Below are positions 46,269-56,265 of a DNA stretch of 64,000 bases, one piece after another. Origin of the DNA: Arenibacter arenosicollis (GTDB lineage Bacteria; Bacteroidota; Bacteroidia; Flavobacteriales; Flavobacteriaceae); NCBI RefSeq assembly GCF_014397245.1, contig NZ_JACLHY010000004.1:62001-126000 (forward strand), in the 5' to 3' direction. Positions within the stretch are counted from its first letter, which is position 1, and each line of letters starts with the position of its first letter. Under the pieces are notes generated by a model. That model had not been told where the DNA came from. It did no database searches and saw only the letters and a list, made by a program, of their open reading frames with translations. The position numbers and the translations under genes are program-made.

Positions 46269-47729
46269 ATGAGAAAAAAGCTTTGGGTTCTATTTATTTT
46301 CTGTCTTATAGCGTTTCCATCCATAGGCCAAGAAATAGGCAACCCTGACACACTTCAGAGCACCTCCGAAATCATTCCAAATCAAGGTGTAACTTTTACA
46401 AGTATCTGGAGAGGCATCTTAGGAATGTTATCCTTGGTTTTTATTGCATACCTTTTCAGTAACAACAAAAAAGCAATCAATTGGAAAACGGCAAGTATTG
46501 GAATTTTTATCCAACTTGTATTGGCCATTTGCATTCTAATTGGCGAGAAAATAGGTTTTAATGCTTTTGGTTATAGATTTGACCTCAGCTTTGTTTCCAA
46601 AATTTTCGAATTTGGAGGGAAAATTTTTGTCAGTATTTTAGATTTTACCAGAGCAGGCAGCAAATTCCTTTTTGAAGGTTTGGTAGTGGACATGGATACC
46701 TTTGGATTTATTTTTGCATTTCAGGTACTGCCCACTATTATCTTCTTTTCAGCTCTGACCTCTGTTTTGTTCTATTTGGGCATAATCCAAAAAGTGGTGC
46801 AGGCCTTGGCTTGGCTATTATCAAAAAGCCTGGGAATTTCAGGTCCAGAGAGTTTAAGCGTTACCGGTAATATTTTTTTAGGACAAACAGAAGCCCCCTT
46901 ATTAATAAAGGCATATTTGGAAAAAATGACTAAGTCCGAAATACTTTTAGTCATGATCGGAGGCATGGCCACCGTAGCTGGGGCCGTTTTAGCTGCATAT
47001 ATTGGCTTTTTAGGTGGGGACGACCCCATCCTAAGGCTGCAGTTCGCCAAACACCTATTGGCCGCATCGGTTATGGCTGCACCCGGCGCCATTGTTATCT
47101 CCAAAATTTTATATCCACAAACCGAAGAAATAAACACTGAAGTCCATGTTTCCAATGAAAAAATTGGTTCCAACATCTTGGACTCCATTTCCAATGGTAC
47201 TACTGAAGGCCTAAAATTGGCCGTAAATGTTGGTGCTATGCTTTTAGTATTTGTTGCCTTTATTGCAATGATAAACGGCATCTTAAATTGGACCGGTGAC
47301 ATCACCGAATTAAACTCATGGATTGCATCCAATTCACCGTACGAAAAGTTTTCTTTGGAAGCTATACTTGGAACCATATTTGCCCCACTTATGTGGCTTA
47401 TTGGAGTGGATTCCGTGGATATTATGTTGATGGGCCAACTTTTGGGCATTAAATTGGCTGCCAGTGAATTCATTGGCTACATACAACTGGCGGAACTAAA
47501 AAATATTGCCAGCAGTACTCATTTCACATTCAACAAATCGGTTATTATGGCAACTTATATGCTTTGTGGATTTGCCAATTTTGCATCTATAGGCATTCAG
47601 ATCGGAGGCATAGGTTCCCTAGCACCAGGACAGCGAAAAACCTTGTCCGAATTTGGGATGAAAGCAGTACTGGGAGGATCCATCGCCTCATTACTTTCCG
47701 CTACTATAGCAGGAATGATTTTGGGATAA
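46269..47729 (+). CDS. CNT family nucleoside transporter (NupC-like)
   Basis: 486 residues. An N-terminal hydrophobic segment (residues 5-20) and a longer non-conserved region are followed by the CNT core: GQTEAPLLIKAYLEKM (Gln/Glu of the substrate site), GGMATVAGAVLAAYIGFLG and KSVIMATYMLCGFANFASIGIQIGG. It should import nucleosides with Na+ or H+. The N-terminus is longer than in E. coli NupC (about 400 residues). It is next to thyA and not far from the deoxynucleoside kinase, a nucleotide salvage and synthesis set. Confidence 0.92.
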   Translation: MRKKLWVLFIFCLIAFPSIGQEIGNPDTLQSTSEIIPNQGVTFTSIWRGILGMLSLVFIAYLFSNNKKAINWKTASIGIFIQLVLAICILIGEKIGFNAFGYRFDLSFVSKIFEFGGKIFVSILDFTRAGSKFLFEGLVVDMDTFGFIFAFQVLPTIIFFSALTSVLFYLGIIQKVVQALAWLLSKSLGISGPESLSVTGNIFLGQTEAPLLIKAYLEKMTKSEILLVMIGGMATVAGAVLAAYIGFLGGDDPILRLQFAKHLLAASVMAAPGAIVISKILYPQTEEINTEVHVSNEKIGSNILDSISNGTTEGLKLAVNVGAMLLVFVAFIAMINGILNWTGDITELNSWIASNSPYEKFSLEAILGTIFAPLMWLIGVDSVDIMLMGQLLGIKLAASEFIGYIQLAELKNIASSTHFTFNKSVIMATYMLCGFANFASIGIQIGGIGSLAPGQRKTLSEFGMKAVLGGSIASLLSATIAGMILG

Positions 47730-47923
47730 ATAGTAAATAAAATCGATTCCCAAAATTGTTATCCATAGAAGTATTCGCAATAATTCCCGTTAATAAAATT
47801 TAATAACTTCAGACTATAGTCCATCAGTAACAGCTTAGATTTACCTAATTTCGCTACACAATTTTTTGACTAAAAATCTAAACTATTCTCGCTCCATTTT
47901 GGAGATCATCAAGGCAGAGGCAT

Positions 47924-48748
47924 ATGAAACAATACCACGATTTACTAGAACATGTTTTGGAAAATGGAGTCCAAAAAGGAGATAGAACCGGGACTGGCAC
48001 CAAAAGTGTGTTTGGATATCAAATGCGTTTTGACCTAGCGGAAGGCTTTCCCATGGTAACCACAAAAAAACTTCATTTAAAATCGATTGTACATGAACTC
48101 CTATGGTTCCTAAAGGGCGATACCAATATTACCTATTTACAGGAAAACGGTGTACGGATATGGAATGAGTGGGCCGACGAGAATGGCAATTTAGGTCCTG
48201 TTTATGGATATCAATGGCGTAATTGGAATGGTGATGAGATAGATCAAATAAAAGAAATAGTAAGCACCCTTAAAACCAATCCCAATAGTCGCCGTATGCT
48301 GGTTTCGGCCTGGAACCCCAGCGTACTGCCAGACACCACATTGTCTTTTTCAGAAAATGTGGCCAATGGAAAAGCGGCTTTGCCCCCATGTCATGCCTTT
48401 TTCCAATTTTACGTTGCCGACGGAAAATTATCCTGTCAATTATACCAAAGAAGTGCGGATATATTTTTAGGCGTTCCTTTCAATATTGCGTCTTACGCCT
48501 TATTTACACTTATGATTGCCCAGGTTTGCGGATTGCAACCAGGTGAATTCATTCACACCTTTGGCGACGCACATATCTACAACAATCATTTTGAACAAGT
48601 TGCCTTGCAATTAAGTCGCACACCAAGACCCCTGCCAAAAATGGTTTTAAATCCTGATGTAAAGGATATTTTCGACTTTACCTTTGAAGATTTTAGTCTG
48701 GTGGATTACGACCCGCACCCACATATCAAGGGAGCGGTAGCCATTTAG
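47924..48748 (+). CDS. thyA: Thymidylate synthase
   Basis: 274 residues. The active-site cysteine is in [12 protein letters not shown], the folate and dUMP sites in [10 protein letters not shown] and [10 protein letters not shown]. It makes dTMP from dUMP with methylene-THF. Folate-linked partner folA is at 53453-53959. Expected product near 264 residues, here slightly longer. The 195-base gap upstream holds no clear gene. Confidence 0.97.
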   Translation: MKQYHDLLEHVLENGVQKGDRTGTGTKSVFGYQMRFDLAEGFPMVTTKKLHLKSIVHELLWFLKGDTNITYLQENGVRIWNEWADENGNLGPVYGYQWRNWNGDEIDQIKEIVSTLKTNPNSRRMLVSAWNPSVLPDTTLSFSENVANGKAALPPCHAFFQFYVADGKLSCQLYQRSADIFLGVPFNIASYALFTLMIAQVCGLQPGEFIHTFGDAHIYNNHFEQVALQLSRTPRPLPKMVLNPDVKDIFDFTFEDFSLVDYDPHPHIKGAVAI

Positions 48749-48906
48749 GATTTTTTTTATGTTAGAAATGTAAGGATAATTTAATTCTTAGACTAATCCC
48801 TAATAATTCCCAAAACACTGCTCCAAAATGGAACGGGTCAATTCCCTATTTTTTTGGATTGATCATCATCAGTGTATATTTCATAAATTTAGGGATAAAT
48901 ACAGAT

Positions 48907-50067
48907 ATGGTCCTTACAGGTCAGATAACTAATTTCTTTTTAGAAACAAGAAGGCATACCGAAGCCATATGCCAACCTCTAGAAATTGAGGATTATGTGG
49001 TACAGCCCATAATTGATGTTTCCCCACCAAAATGGCATTTGGGCCATACTACATGGTTTTTTGAGGAATTCGTGCTAAAGAAACACTTTGAGGACTACAA
49101 ATGTTTCGACTCCAACTTTTCTTTTGTTTTTAATAGTTATTACGAAACGGTAGGCAAACGCGTAATTCGCGCCGATCGCGGTAATCTTTCCAGGCCTTCC
49201 GTAGCCAAGGTCTATGAGTATAGGAACCATGTTACAGAAAACATGAAGGTTTTTTTAGATAAAGGACTTACCAGGGAGATTGAGGAATTGGTTGAAATAG
49301 GGATTCATCACGAAAAACAACATCAGGAATTATTACTAACGGATATTAAATATATACTTGGCAACAATCCACTTTTGCCAATCTTTTCCCCTTCATATAA
49401 GGAACATACCCCTGATAATTATAATCAAGAATGGTTGCAGATTGCCGAAGGTATTTACAGTATTGGACATAATTCAAATGATTTCTGTTATGATAATGAA
49501 CTTGGCTTACATAAGGTCTATCTCCAAGCATTCAACATTTCCAATAAGCTGGTGACCAATTTGGAATACCTTGCTTTCATAGAAGACAATGGTTATAAAA
49601 AATTTGACCTATGGCATGCCGAAGGATGGGATTGGGTTAAACAGAACCAAATCAACGCTCCGCTCTACTGGCACCTAATAGATGGTGAGTGGCGTAATTA
49701 CACCTTAAACGGACTGCAAAACGTGGATTGGGCGGCACCCGTTACCCATGTATCCTATTTTGAGGCATACGCTTATGCACAATGGAAAAACTGTCGTTTA
49801 CCAACCGAATTCGAATGGGAAATAGCGTCTCAGAATTTTAATTGGGGCAAAAGATGGGAGTGGACGGAAAGTGCTTATTTACCCTATCCAAATTATAAAA
49901 AGGCGGCCGGTGCCCTTGGCGAATACAACGGCAAATTTATGGTAAATCAGAAGGTGCTTCGCGGAAGTTCTATTGCCACACCAGCAAAACATGCCAGACA
50001 CACTTATCGCAATTTCTTTCCAACCAATTTAAGATGGCAATTTACCGGTATTAGATTGGCCAAATAG
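48907..50067 (+). CDS. egtB: Ergothioneine biosynthesis protein EgtB
   Basis: 386 residues from the ATG at 48907; an in-frame TTG at 48859 adds 16 residues. The N-terminal DinB-like part has the iron His ligands: His47 (LGHTTWFF), His134 and His138 (HEKQH). The C-terminal FGE-like part contains WAAPVTHVSYFEAYAYAQW and RLPTEFEWEIA. EgtB links a sulfur donor to N-trimethylhistidine with O2. Whether it uses cysteine or gamma-glutamylcysteine cannot be said; egtA and egtC are not seen nearby. egtD follows after 9 bases. Confidence 0.93.
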   Translation: MVLTGQITNFFLETRRHTEAICQPLEIEDYVVQPIIDVSPPKWHLGHTTWFFEEFVLKKHFEDYKCFDSNFSFVFNSYYETVGKRVIRADRGNLSRPSVAKVYEYRNHVTENMKVFLDKGLTREIEELVEIGIHHEKQHQELLLTDIKYILGNNPLLPIFSPSYKEHTPDNYNQEWLQIAEGIYSIGHNSNDFCYDNELGLHKVYLQAFNISNKLVTNLEYLAFIEDNGYKKFDLWHAEGWDWVKQNQINAPLYWHLIDGEWRNYTLNGLQNVDWAAPVTHVSYFEAYAYAQWKNCRLPTEFEWEIASQNFNWGKRWEWTESAYLPYPNYKKAAGALGEYNGKFMVNQKVLRGSSIATPAKHARHTYRNFFPTNLRWQFTGIRLAK

Positions 50068-50076
50068 CAACAATTT

Positions 50077-51048
50077 ATGGAACAGCAAACAATAACAAAA
50101 CTTGATATTAAATTTGGAAAGGATGTATATAATGGCCTGACCGATTTTCCTAAGCACTTATCCTCAAAATATTTTTACGATCATAATGGCGATAAGATTT
50201 TTCAGCAAATTATGTCCATGCCGGAGTATTATTTAACCAATTGCGAATACAATATATTGGATAGGAATAAAGCACCTATAACGGAGCTGTTCACCAAAAA
50301 TACCAATAGAATAAATTTATTGGAACTTGGGGCCGGTGATGGTATAAAAACCAAAATATTATTAGAGCAATTGTCAGGTACCGGAATAGATTTCAAATAT
50401 ATTCCTATCGATATTAGCCAAAACGCCTTGGATCAATTGGAAACATCCCTTTCCATGGAATACCCTACAATAAACGTTGAGACAAAACAAGGCACTTATA
50501 TTGAAACCTTAAAAACCATTAGAAAGGAAGGCAATTCCAAAAATATAATTCTATTCCTAGGTTCCAATATTGGAAATTTATTACATGATCAAGCTCTTCA
50601 ATTCCTCTCGGAATTAGAAAATTCCATGGATGTTGATGATATGATCTTACTTGGTTGCGATCAGAAAAAAAATCCGCAAACCATCTTGGATGCCTATAAC
50701 GATCCTACAGGAATTACGGAGGCCTTCAATAAAAATATTTTAAAAAGAATAAATTCCGAATTGCAAGGGAATTTTGACTTGGATAAATTTTTACATTGGG
50801 AAACCTATAATCCACAAACCGGTACCGCAAAAAGTTATTTGGTTTCCAAAGAAGCACAGGAAGTGCATATAAAATCCATTGACTTGGTAGTTGATTTTGA
50901 GGCATGGGAAACAATCCATACCGAAATTTCACAGAAGTATGATGATAGTGAAATTACAAATTTAGCAAGAGAGGCTGGATTAAAAGTTTTGAAGGCCTTT
51001 ACGGATTCCAAGAAGTATTTTAAGAATTATATTCTAGTAAAGGACTAG
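50077..51048 (+). CDS. egtD: L-histidine N-alpha-methyltransferase EgtD
   Basis: 323 residues. SAM-binding LLELGAGDGIKTKILLEQL is near residue 85; the motif MPEYYLTNCEYNIL is typical of EgtD. It makes N-trimethylhistidine (hercynine) from histidine with three SAM, tying this operon to the SAM block. It begins 9 bases after egtB and is followed 57 bases later by a DUF427 gene. Confidence 0.95.
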   Translation: MEQQTITKLDIKFGKDVYNGLTDFPKHLSSKYFYDHNGDKIFQQIMSMPEYYLTNCEYNILDRNKAPITELFTKNTNRINLLELGAGDGIKTKILLEQLSGTGIDFKYIPIDISQNALDQLETSLSMEYPTINVETKQGTYIETLKTIRKEGNSKNIILFLGSNIGNLLHDQALQFLSELENSMDVDDMILLGCDQKKNPQTILDAYNDPTGITEAFNKNILKRINSELQGNFDLDKFLHWETYNPQTGTAKSYLVSKEAQEVHIKSIDLVVDFEAWETIHTEISQKYDDSEITNLAREAGLKVLKAFTDSKKYFKNYILVKD

Positions 51049-51105
51049 GATTAGCATTTAAGCCTAAAAGGAAAACCAATATTAACAACATTAAAAAGTG
51101 AAGGT

Positions 51106-51387
51106 ATGAAGGCCGTCTGGAACAATAAAATAATTGCCGAAAGTGAAGATACTATTGTAATTGAAAACAACTATTATTTCCCTGCGGAAAGTATCAAGAA
51201 AGAGTATTTTTCTCCCAGTACAACCCACACAATATACCCATGGAAAGGTACTGCCTCCTATTATAATATAACGGTGGATGGTGTAAAGAATAATGATGCG
51301 GCCTGGTATTATCCGGAAATAAGTGACCTAGCGAAAGCGATTAAGGGGAGAATCGCATTTTGGAAAGGGGTTACCGTAACAGATTAA
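51106..51387 (+). CDS. DUF427 domain protein
   Basis: 93 residues, the typical size. MKAVWNNKIIAESEDTIVIENNYYFP and STTHTIYPWKGTASYYNITVDG are the DUF427 signatures. No biochemical function is assigned to the family. It is the third gene of the egtB-egtD cluster on the same strand, so a role near ergothioneine metabolism is possible but not shown. Confidence 0.88.
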   Translation: MKAVWNNKIIAESEDTIVIENNYYFPAESIKKEYFSPSTTHTIYPWKGTASYYNITVDGVKNNDAAWYYPEISDLAKAIKGRIAFWKGVTVTD

Positions 51388-51429
51388 TTATAAAATCGCG
51401 CAACACTACCAGATAAATATTCCAATTAA

Positions 51430-51467
51430 TCTGATACCACTGAGAAAGAAACCTCAATGGTATCAGA
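51430..51467. terminator. Bidirectional terminator-like hairpin between the egt operon and a CBM48-like gene
   Basis: TCTGATACCACTGAG pairs with CTCAATGGTATCAGA (one mismatch) over an eight-base loop. The two flanking genes converge here. Confidence 0.75.
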
Positions 51468-51476
51468 TAGACTTAA

Positions 51477-51773
51477 TTACAATTCCAAAACTGAATTCTC
51501 AGCACCAGCGAATTCATTCCATTGGTAACGATCAGCCTCAGCTTCGTTAACGAAATTACCATCCACTATATACTTGAATTCAAATGTTTGTTCTTTTGGT
51601 AAATCGAAAGTCCCCTTGAAGGTTCCATTTTTCAATTTCTTAAGTGCACTACCTTTTGGGCTCCAATTATTAAAATCTCCTACTACCGCAACCTTTTTGG
51701 CATCTTCTGCAGGAACTGAAAATGTCACCTTGCATACTGGCTTACTCTTTAAATATTGTTTTGTAATTCCCAT
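51477..51773 (-). CDS. Isoamylase N-terminal/CBM48-like small protein
   Basis: 98 residues. CKVTFSVPAEDAKKVAVVGDFNNWSPKGSALKKLKNGTF is the early-set glycogen-binding fold with the FNNW aromatic pair; KYIVDGNF is the second strand set. Such stand-alone domains are common in Bacteroidota and may bind glycogen or act like AMPK beta-type modules. No signal peptide, so probably cytoplasmic. Confidence 0.85.
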   Translation of the reverse strand: MGITKQYLKSKPVCKVTFSVPAEDAKKVAVVGDFNNWSPKGSALKKLKNGTFKGTFDLPKEQTFEFKYIVDGNFVNEAEADRYQWNEFAGAENSVLEL

Positions 51774-51927
51774 AACCTCAAAATTTTAGATTAAAGTGCA
51801 AAATTACATCATTAAATCCCTCATTACCAATGACCAATGTCATTTTTATCATTTTCTTAAAATAAGTTTAACAATTAACACTCTTTAATAATTTAACAGG
51901 GTAAAATTCCGAAGAAATTAACATTTA

Positions 51928-53010
51928 CTATTTTTCTTTTAGGATTCTCACAATCTTATCTATCTCATTTTCTGTATTGTAGAAATGAAAACTTAAACGA
52001 ATGCCATTTCCACGCTGTGCACAGAGCACATCCTTCTCCGATAATTTAGCATATAGATCCTTATTGGCCGAAATATTAAAAATAGAACTATGTTCTTTTC
52101 TCTTCACAACGGATTCTTCCAGTAGCCCTAAATTCCCGAACTCAATTTTTGCTTTTAAAGAAAGTCTTTTAATTTGGTCCGAAATTGTCTCCATACCAAT
52201 GCCGGATAGAAACCCCAGAGAATAATTTAAACTTCCAAAATTGAATGTATCCAAATGTCCAGGCTCAAATTGTTTTGCAAAGGACACATTTTCTTTTCCG
52301 CTCAAATCCCCATCGGCCGCGTTAAACCCAGTGGAGCGGCAAGAAAATTTAGCAGGCGTTTCATCGGCAAATAACATAAACCCGTTTCCGTAACCGCCAA
52401 GAAGCCATTTATAGGAACTTGCACCAAGTACATCTATACCGGAATCCTCAAAATTGAAAATATCGGTACCTAAAAATTGAGTGCCGTCAGCAATAATCAA
52501 GAGATCGGGGAACTCCTTTTTTAGACTCTTTAAGAACTCCAATTCAACCTTAATTCCATTTAGCCATTGTACCAGACTAAGAGCCAATACATTGATGTTT
52601 TTGGATTTTACCTGGCTATAAATATTTTCCTCCAAATCATGGGTAACTTTTAAATAGAAGGTATTGCACTCCCTATTTTCAAAAGGCCAATTTACAGAAG
52701 GATAATCCCCTTCCAATAACAATACATTCCTTTTATCCCCCATTCCTTCCAATAGCAAATTGAGTCCAATTGAAAAATTGGGCACCAATGCTACATTTTC
52801 AGCCTTGCAGCCAAAGAATTTTCCAACGGTATTTCTGGTTTCTGAAATAAGCACATTGCTTTTCATTTTCATTTTACTCCCTCCAATAAGGAAATCAAGG
52901 TCATGCTCTTGGCGCCAATCCAAAAGGCCGTCATAAAGCAAACCTGAGGTGGCCGTATTTACATAGGTATATTGACTTAAAACTGGGAATTGCTTAATAA
53001 TCTTTTGCAT
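51928..53010 (-). CDS. Class V aminotransferase fold PLP enzyme, possible EgtE-like lyase
   Basis: 360 residues from the ATG at 53010 (a TTG at 53016 is the alternative). The PLP lysine is in LGASSYKWLLGG, with DGTQFLGTDIF holding the PLP Asp. The family includes cysteine desulfurases, kynureninase-like enzymes and EgtE. It is convergent with, and only 0.5 kb from, the egtB-egtD operon. EgtE cleaves the sulfoxide made by EgtB to give ergothioneine, and this is a fitting candidate, but the sequence alone does not prove it. Confidence 0.8.
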   Translation of the reverse strand: MQKIIKQFPVLSQYTYVNTATSGLLYDGLLDWRQEHDLDFLIGGSKMKMKSNVLISETRNTVGKFFGCKAENVALVPNFSIGLNLLLEGMGDKRNVLLLEGDYPSVNWPFENRECNTFYLKVTHDLEENIYSQVKSKNINVLALSLVQWLNGIKVELEFLKSLKKEFPDLLIIADGTQFLGTDIFNFEDSGIDVLGASSYKWLLGGYGNGFMLFADETPAKFSCRSTGFNAADGDLSGKENVSFAKQFEPGHLDTFNFGSLNYSLGFLSGIGMETISDQIKRLSLKAKIEFGNLGLLEESVVKRKEHSSIFNISANKDLYAKLSEKDVLCAQRGNGIRLSFHFYNTENEIDKIVRILKEK

Positions 53011-53039
53011 ATCCAAAGATGTGAAATTTGTATTTATGG

Positions 53040-53047
53040 TATCTTTG
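53040..53047 (+). promoter_or_regulatory. -7 promoter element for the 2TM-folA pair
   Basis: TATCTTTG matches TAnnTTTG exactly and lies 20 bases before the 2TM gene's ATG. A proper -33 TTG was not found. Confidence 0.4.
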
Positions 53048-53066
53048 CCTAAAGATAGGAATTAGG

Positions 53067-53453
53067 ATGTTCACCAAGAATAAAAAAAAATCACTTATAG
53101 AATTAGAACAGCATGAACTGCTGGAACATGCCCAGACCAGAATAAAACAAAAAAAGCGACTTTATAGTCATTTTGTTGTGTTTTTGATCGGTAGTGTATT
53201 TCTGATTATCATCAATAAAATACTTAAGTATGGCGTGGAATACAACTGGTTTGTTTGGGCCATTACCTTTTGGGCCTTTTTATTCGCAATTCATGTCTTT
53301 AACGTATTTGTCACCACTAAATTCATGGGATTGGAATGGGAACGCACACAAAGGGAAAAATTAGTCCAGAAACAAAAACAAAAAATTGCCGAATTACAGA
53401 AGGAGATCGAAACCGAATTTCCCTTATCCAACATTAATAAAAAAAAAGAATAG
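53067..53453 (+). CDS. 2TM domain protein
   Basis: 128 residues from the ATG at 53067 (an AGG lies just before it). A basic N-terminus, two hydrophobic segments (VVFLIGSVFLIIINKI and WAITFWAFLFAIHVFNVF) and a charged C-terminal tail make up the 2TM domain, often found fused to or near histidine kinases and LytTR regulators. No function is known. Its stop shares one base with the folA GTG. Confidence 0.8.
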   Translation: MFTKNKKKSLIELEQHELLEHAQTRIKQKKRLYSHFVVFLIGSVFLIIINKILKYGVEYNWFVWAITFWAFLFAIHVFNVFVTTKFMGLEWERTQREKLVQKQKQKIAELQKEIETEFPLSNINKKKE

Positions 53454-53959
53454 TGAACATCCTATCTATCATAGCTGCTGCTGCAGAGAACAACGCATTA
53501 GGCAAAGACAATGACCTACTATGGCATTTACCCGATGATTTTAAACGTTTTAAAAGCCTTACCTCGGGGCATAAAATAATCATGGGACGGAAAACTTTCG
53601 AGAGCTTCATAAAACCCCTACCCAACAGAACCCATATTATTATAACCAGGGATAAGGACTATTCGGTAAATCATGCGGATTGTATTGTAGTACATTCCAT
53701 GGAGGATGCTTTACACTTGGTAAAGGGCGATTCCTTATCCTTTATTATTGGAGGTGGTGAAATCTACAATCTTGGATTGGAGCATGCCAACCAAATAGAA
53801 CTTACCAGAGTCCATGGGTCCTTTGAAGCGGACACCTTTTTCCCTGATTTTGACGAAACTAAATGGCAATTGACCAATGAGGAACACCACCCTAAGGATG
53901 AACGCCATAAATATGCTTTTACATATTTGACCTATATGAAAAAAGAAAAGGACCAATAA
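53453..53959 (+). CDS. folA: Dihydrofolate reductase
   Basis: 168 residues starting with GTG, which overlaps the 2TM stop by one base (TAGTG). Motifs AAAENNALGKDNDLLWHLPDDFKRFK, GRKTFES and IGGGEIYNL are the substrate and NADPH sites. It reduces dihydrofolate, produced by thymidylate synthase, to tetrahydrofolate, so it serves both thyA and the MetF/MetH methyl branch. Confidence 0.96.
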   Translation: MNILSIIAAAAENNALGKDNDLLWHLPDDFKRFKSLTSGHKIIMGRKTFESFIKPLPNRTHIIITRDKDYSVNHADCIVVHSMEDALHLVKGDSLSFIIGGGEIYNLGLEHANQIELTRVHGSFEADTFFPDFDETKWQLTNEEHHPKDERHKYAFTYLTYMKKEKDQ

Positions 53960-53977
53960 CCCGCGAATGGGAATTGG

Positions 53978-54769
53978 TTAAAAATCCAAATATTGCGCCC
54001 TATATGAAACCTTATCATCCCTTAAAAAGGACTTTAAAACCGAAACATCGCCATTGGTAAAAAATTGATGCTCCATATCATCGTAATGCAGGCTGTTTAA
54101 TAAATTAAATTGCTGCAATACGTTTTTGGTTTGTCTGGCAACCCCCTCCCCAGAATCAATAATTTCAATACTATTCGGTAATATTTCCCTTATCAAGGGA
54201 ATTAAATAAGGATAATGTGTGCATCCCAGAACCAATTGATCCATACCCTGACTTAACATAGGTTCCAAATAGCTTTTCAATAGCAGCTTGGTTTGGGCAG
54301 TATTAACCTCTCCTTTTTCTATAAGCTCCACCAAGCCTGTACCAACTTGATCAAGCACCTTTATGCCATTGGCATGGATTTCCGAAGTATTATTGAACAA
54401 GGCACTTGTTAATGTTCCCTTGGTAGCCAAAACTCCAACGGTTTTGGTTTTGGAATGCAAAGCAGCAGGCTTAATAGCCGGTTCTATTCCGATCATTGGT
54501 ATCTTATAAGTTGCCCTAAGCTCTTTAATGGCATTGGTGGTGGCAGTGTTACAGGCAACAACTATTAGCTTACAACCCTTTTTTATAAGCAATTCAACAT
54601 TTTTAATGCTAAGCTGAAGTATTTGTTCCTTTGACTTTTCCCCATATGGGGCATTCTTACTATCGGCCAAATAAATTGTTGATTCATGGGGAAGAATCTT
54701 ATTGATTTCCCGCCATATGGAGGTGCCTCCAATACCCGAATCAAAAATACCAATAGGGCCTTTATTCAT
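53978..54769 (-). CDS. murI: Glutamate racemase
   Basis: 263 residues. FDSGIGGTSI at the N-terminus, ACNTAT and GCTHYP hold the two catalytic cysteines. It makes D-glutamate for peptidoglycan. It is encoded 134 bases after mpl on the same strand and converges with folA. Confidence 0.97.
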   Translation of the reverse strand: MNKGPIGIFDSGIGGTSIWREINKILPHESTIYLADSKNAPYGEKSKEQILQLSIKNVELLIKKGCKLIVVACNTATTNAIKELRATYKIPMIGIEPAIKPAALHSKTKTVGVLATKGTLTSALFNNTSEIHANGIKVLDQVGTGLVELIEKGEVNTAQTKLLLKSYLEPMLSQGMDQLVLGCTHYPYLIPLIREILPNSIEIIDSGEGVARQTKNVLQQFNLLNSLHYDDMEHQFFTNGDVSVLKSFLRDDKVSYRAQYLDF

Positions 54770-54903
54770 TTAAAAAAGATTAATCAACCATAAAGTTACA
54801 TTAATATTGCTTTTTGCAGGGGTTCCTTATTTGAAATTAAAATCCTATTCCTTCAAATCATGGACAGCTTTACTTAGAATAATTACGAACAAAAATTAGT
54901 TAG

Positions 54904-56265
54904 CTAATATCCTTCCACCAAGGCTTTAACCTCTTCTAAATTTAACCCTCCATAATTCCCTGAACTCATTAAAAGCAGTACGGAATTGTCATATTCCTGA
55001 CCAAAAACAAAGTTTTTGAAAACTTCGGCATCAGTAAAAATTTGCAAATCGTCGCGAACAAAGGCTTCCGATATCTGTTCGGGAGTAACCTCCTTAAGCT
55101 TCTTTATCTTAACGGATTCGGGCAAATAGAAAACCGATGCTATATCCGCAGCCTCAAGGGCGCCTTTATACTCCTTTAAAAACTCGGGATTAAAACTGCT
55201 ATAGGTGTGTAATTCCAAGCAAGCAATTAATTTCCTGTCAGGATATTGTTCTTTTACGGCCTTGGTTGTGGCCATAACCTTGCTTGGCGAATGGGCAAAA
55301 TCCTTGTAAGCCACACAGGTCTTCCCTTCGGCAATTTTTTCCAATCTTTTGGAAGCCCCTTTAAAAGAAGCAATAGCCTCATAGAAGTCATCCTCATCCA
55401 CTCCCATATTTTGGCATATCCATTTTGCCCCGGCTAAATTGCCTAGGTTATGCTTCCCAAAAACTTCAATAGGCATAGGACCTTCAGGCGTTTCCAAAAT
55501 GGTTTGTCCATTTTCAACAGTATAGTTAGGAGTATTATAAGGTAGTTTTCTTATGGCATTCTCAGATGCCTTTACCACCTTATCCACTTCAGGATCTTCT
55601 TCATTATAGGTGATACTACCTCCTTTAACAATGCTATCCACAAAAATCCTGAATTGCTCCACATAGTTGTCATAGGTAGGAAATACATTGATATGATCCC
55701 AAGCTATACCGCTCAAAAGGGCAATATTCGGCTTGTATAAATGAAATTTTGGTCTCCTATCTATTGGGGAGGACAAATATTCGTCCCCCTCCAAAACAAT
55801 AAAATCGTTCTCCTCTGTAAGATGCACCATACGATCAAACCCGTCCAGTTGCGCACCAACCATAAAATCTACTGGTTTGTTGTGATAATTTAGAACATGA
55901 AGTATCATGGAGGTGATGGTAGTCTTACCATGACTTCCCCCAATGACCACCCTGGTTTTATTCTTAGATTGTTCGTATAAAAATTCGGGATAGGAATATA
56001 TTTTTAACCCCAATTCCTGAGCCCTTAGAAGCTCCGGATTATCTGCCTTGGCATGCATTCCCAAAATTACCGCCTCCAAATTGGAATGCAACTTTTCCGG
56101 GAACCAGCCAAAGGATTCGGGTAAAAGCCCCTTAGCTTCCAACCTAGTTTTGGAGGGTTCAAAAATTACGTCATCACTACCAGAAATAATATACCCTTTA
56201 TGATGTAAGGCCAAAGCCAAATTGTGCATTGCACTGCCTCCGATGGCAATAAAATGAATATGCAT
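54904..56265 (-). CDS. mpl: Murein tripeptide ligase (UDP-MurNAc:L-Ala-gamma-D-Glu-mDAP ligase, MurC-like)
   Basis: 453 residues. HIHFIAIGGSAMHNLALALHHKGY is the N-terminal nucleotide fold, GGSHGKTTITSMI the P-loop and SGIAWDHINVFPTYDNYVEQF a central ligase region. MurC itself starts in a different way, and the GGSAM and KLIACLELHTYSSFN motifs fit Mpl, which joins recycled tripeptide to UDP-MurNAc. Peptidoglycan recycling is thus likely, next to murI. Confidence 0.9.
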   Translation of the reverse strand: MHIHFIAIGGSAMHNLALALHHKGYIISGSDDVIFEPSKTRLEAKGLLPESFGWFPEKLHSNLEAVILGMHAKADNPELLRAQELGLKIYSYPEFLYEQSKNKTRVVIGGSHGKTTITSMILHVLNYHNKPVDFMVGAQLDGFDRMVHLTEENDFIVLEGDEYLSSPIDRRPKFHLYKPNIALLSGIAWDHINVFPTYDNYVEQFRIFVDSIVKGGSITYNEEDPEVDKVVKASENAIRKLPYNTPNYTVENGQTILETPEGPMPIEVFGKHNLGNLAGAKWICQNMGVDEDDFYEAIASFKGASKRLEKIAEGKTCVAYKDFAHSPSKVMATTKAVKEQYPDRKLIACLELHTYSSFNPEFLKEYKGALEAADIASVFYLPESVKIKKLKEVTPEQISEAFVRDDLQIFTDAEVFKNFVFGQEYDNSVLLLMSSGNYGGLNLEEVKALVEGY

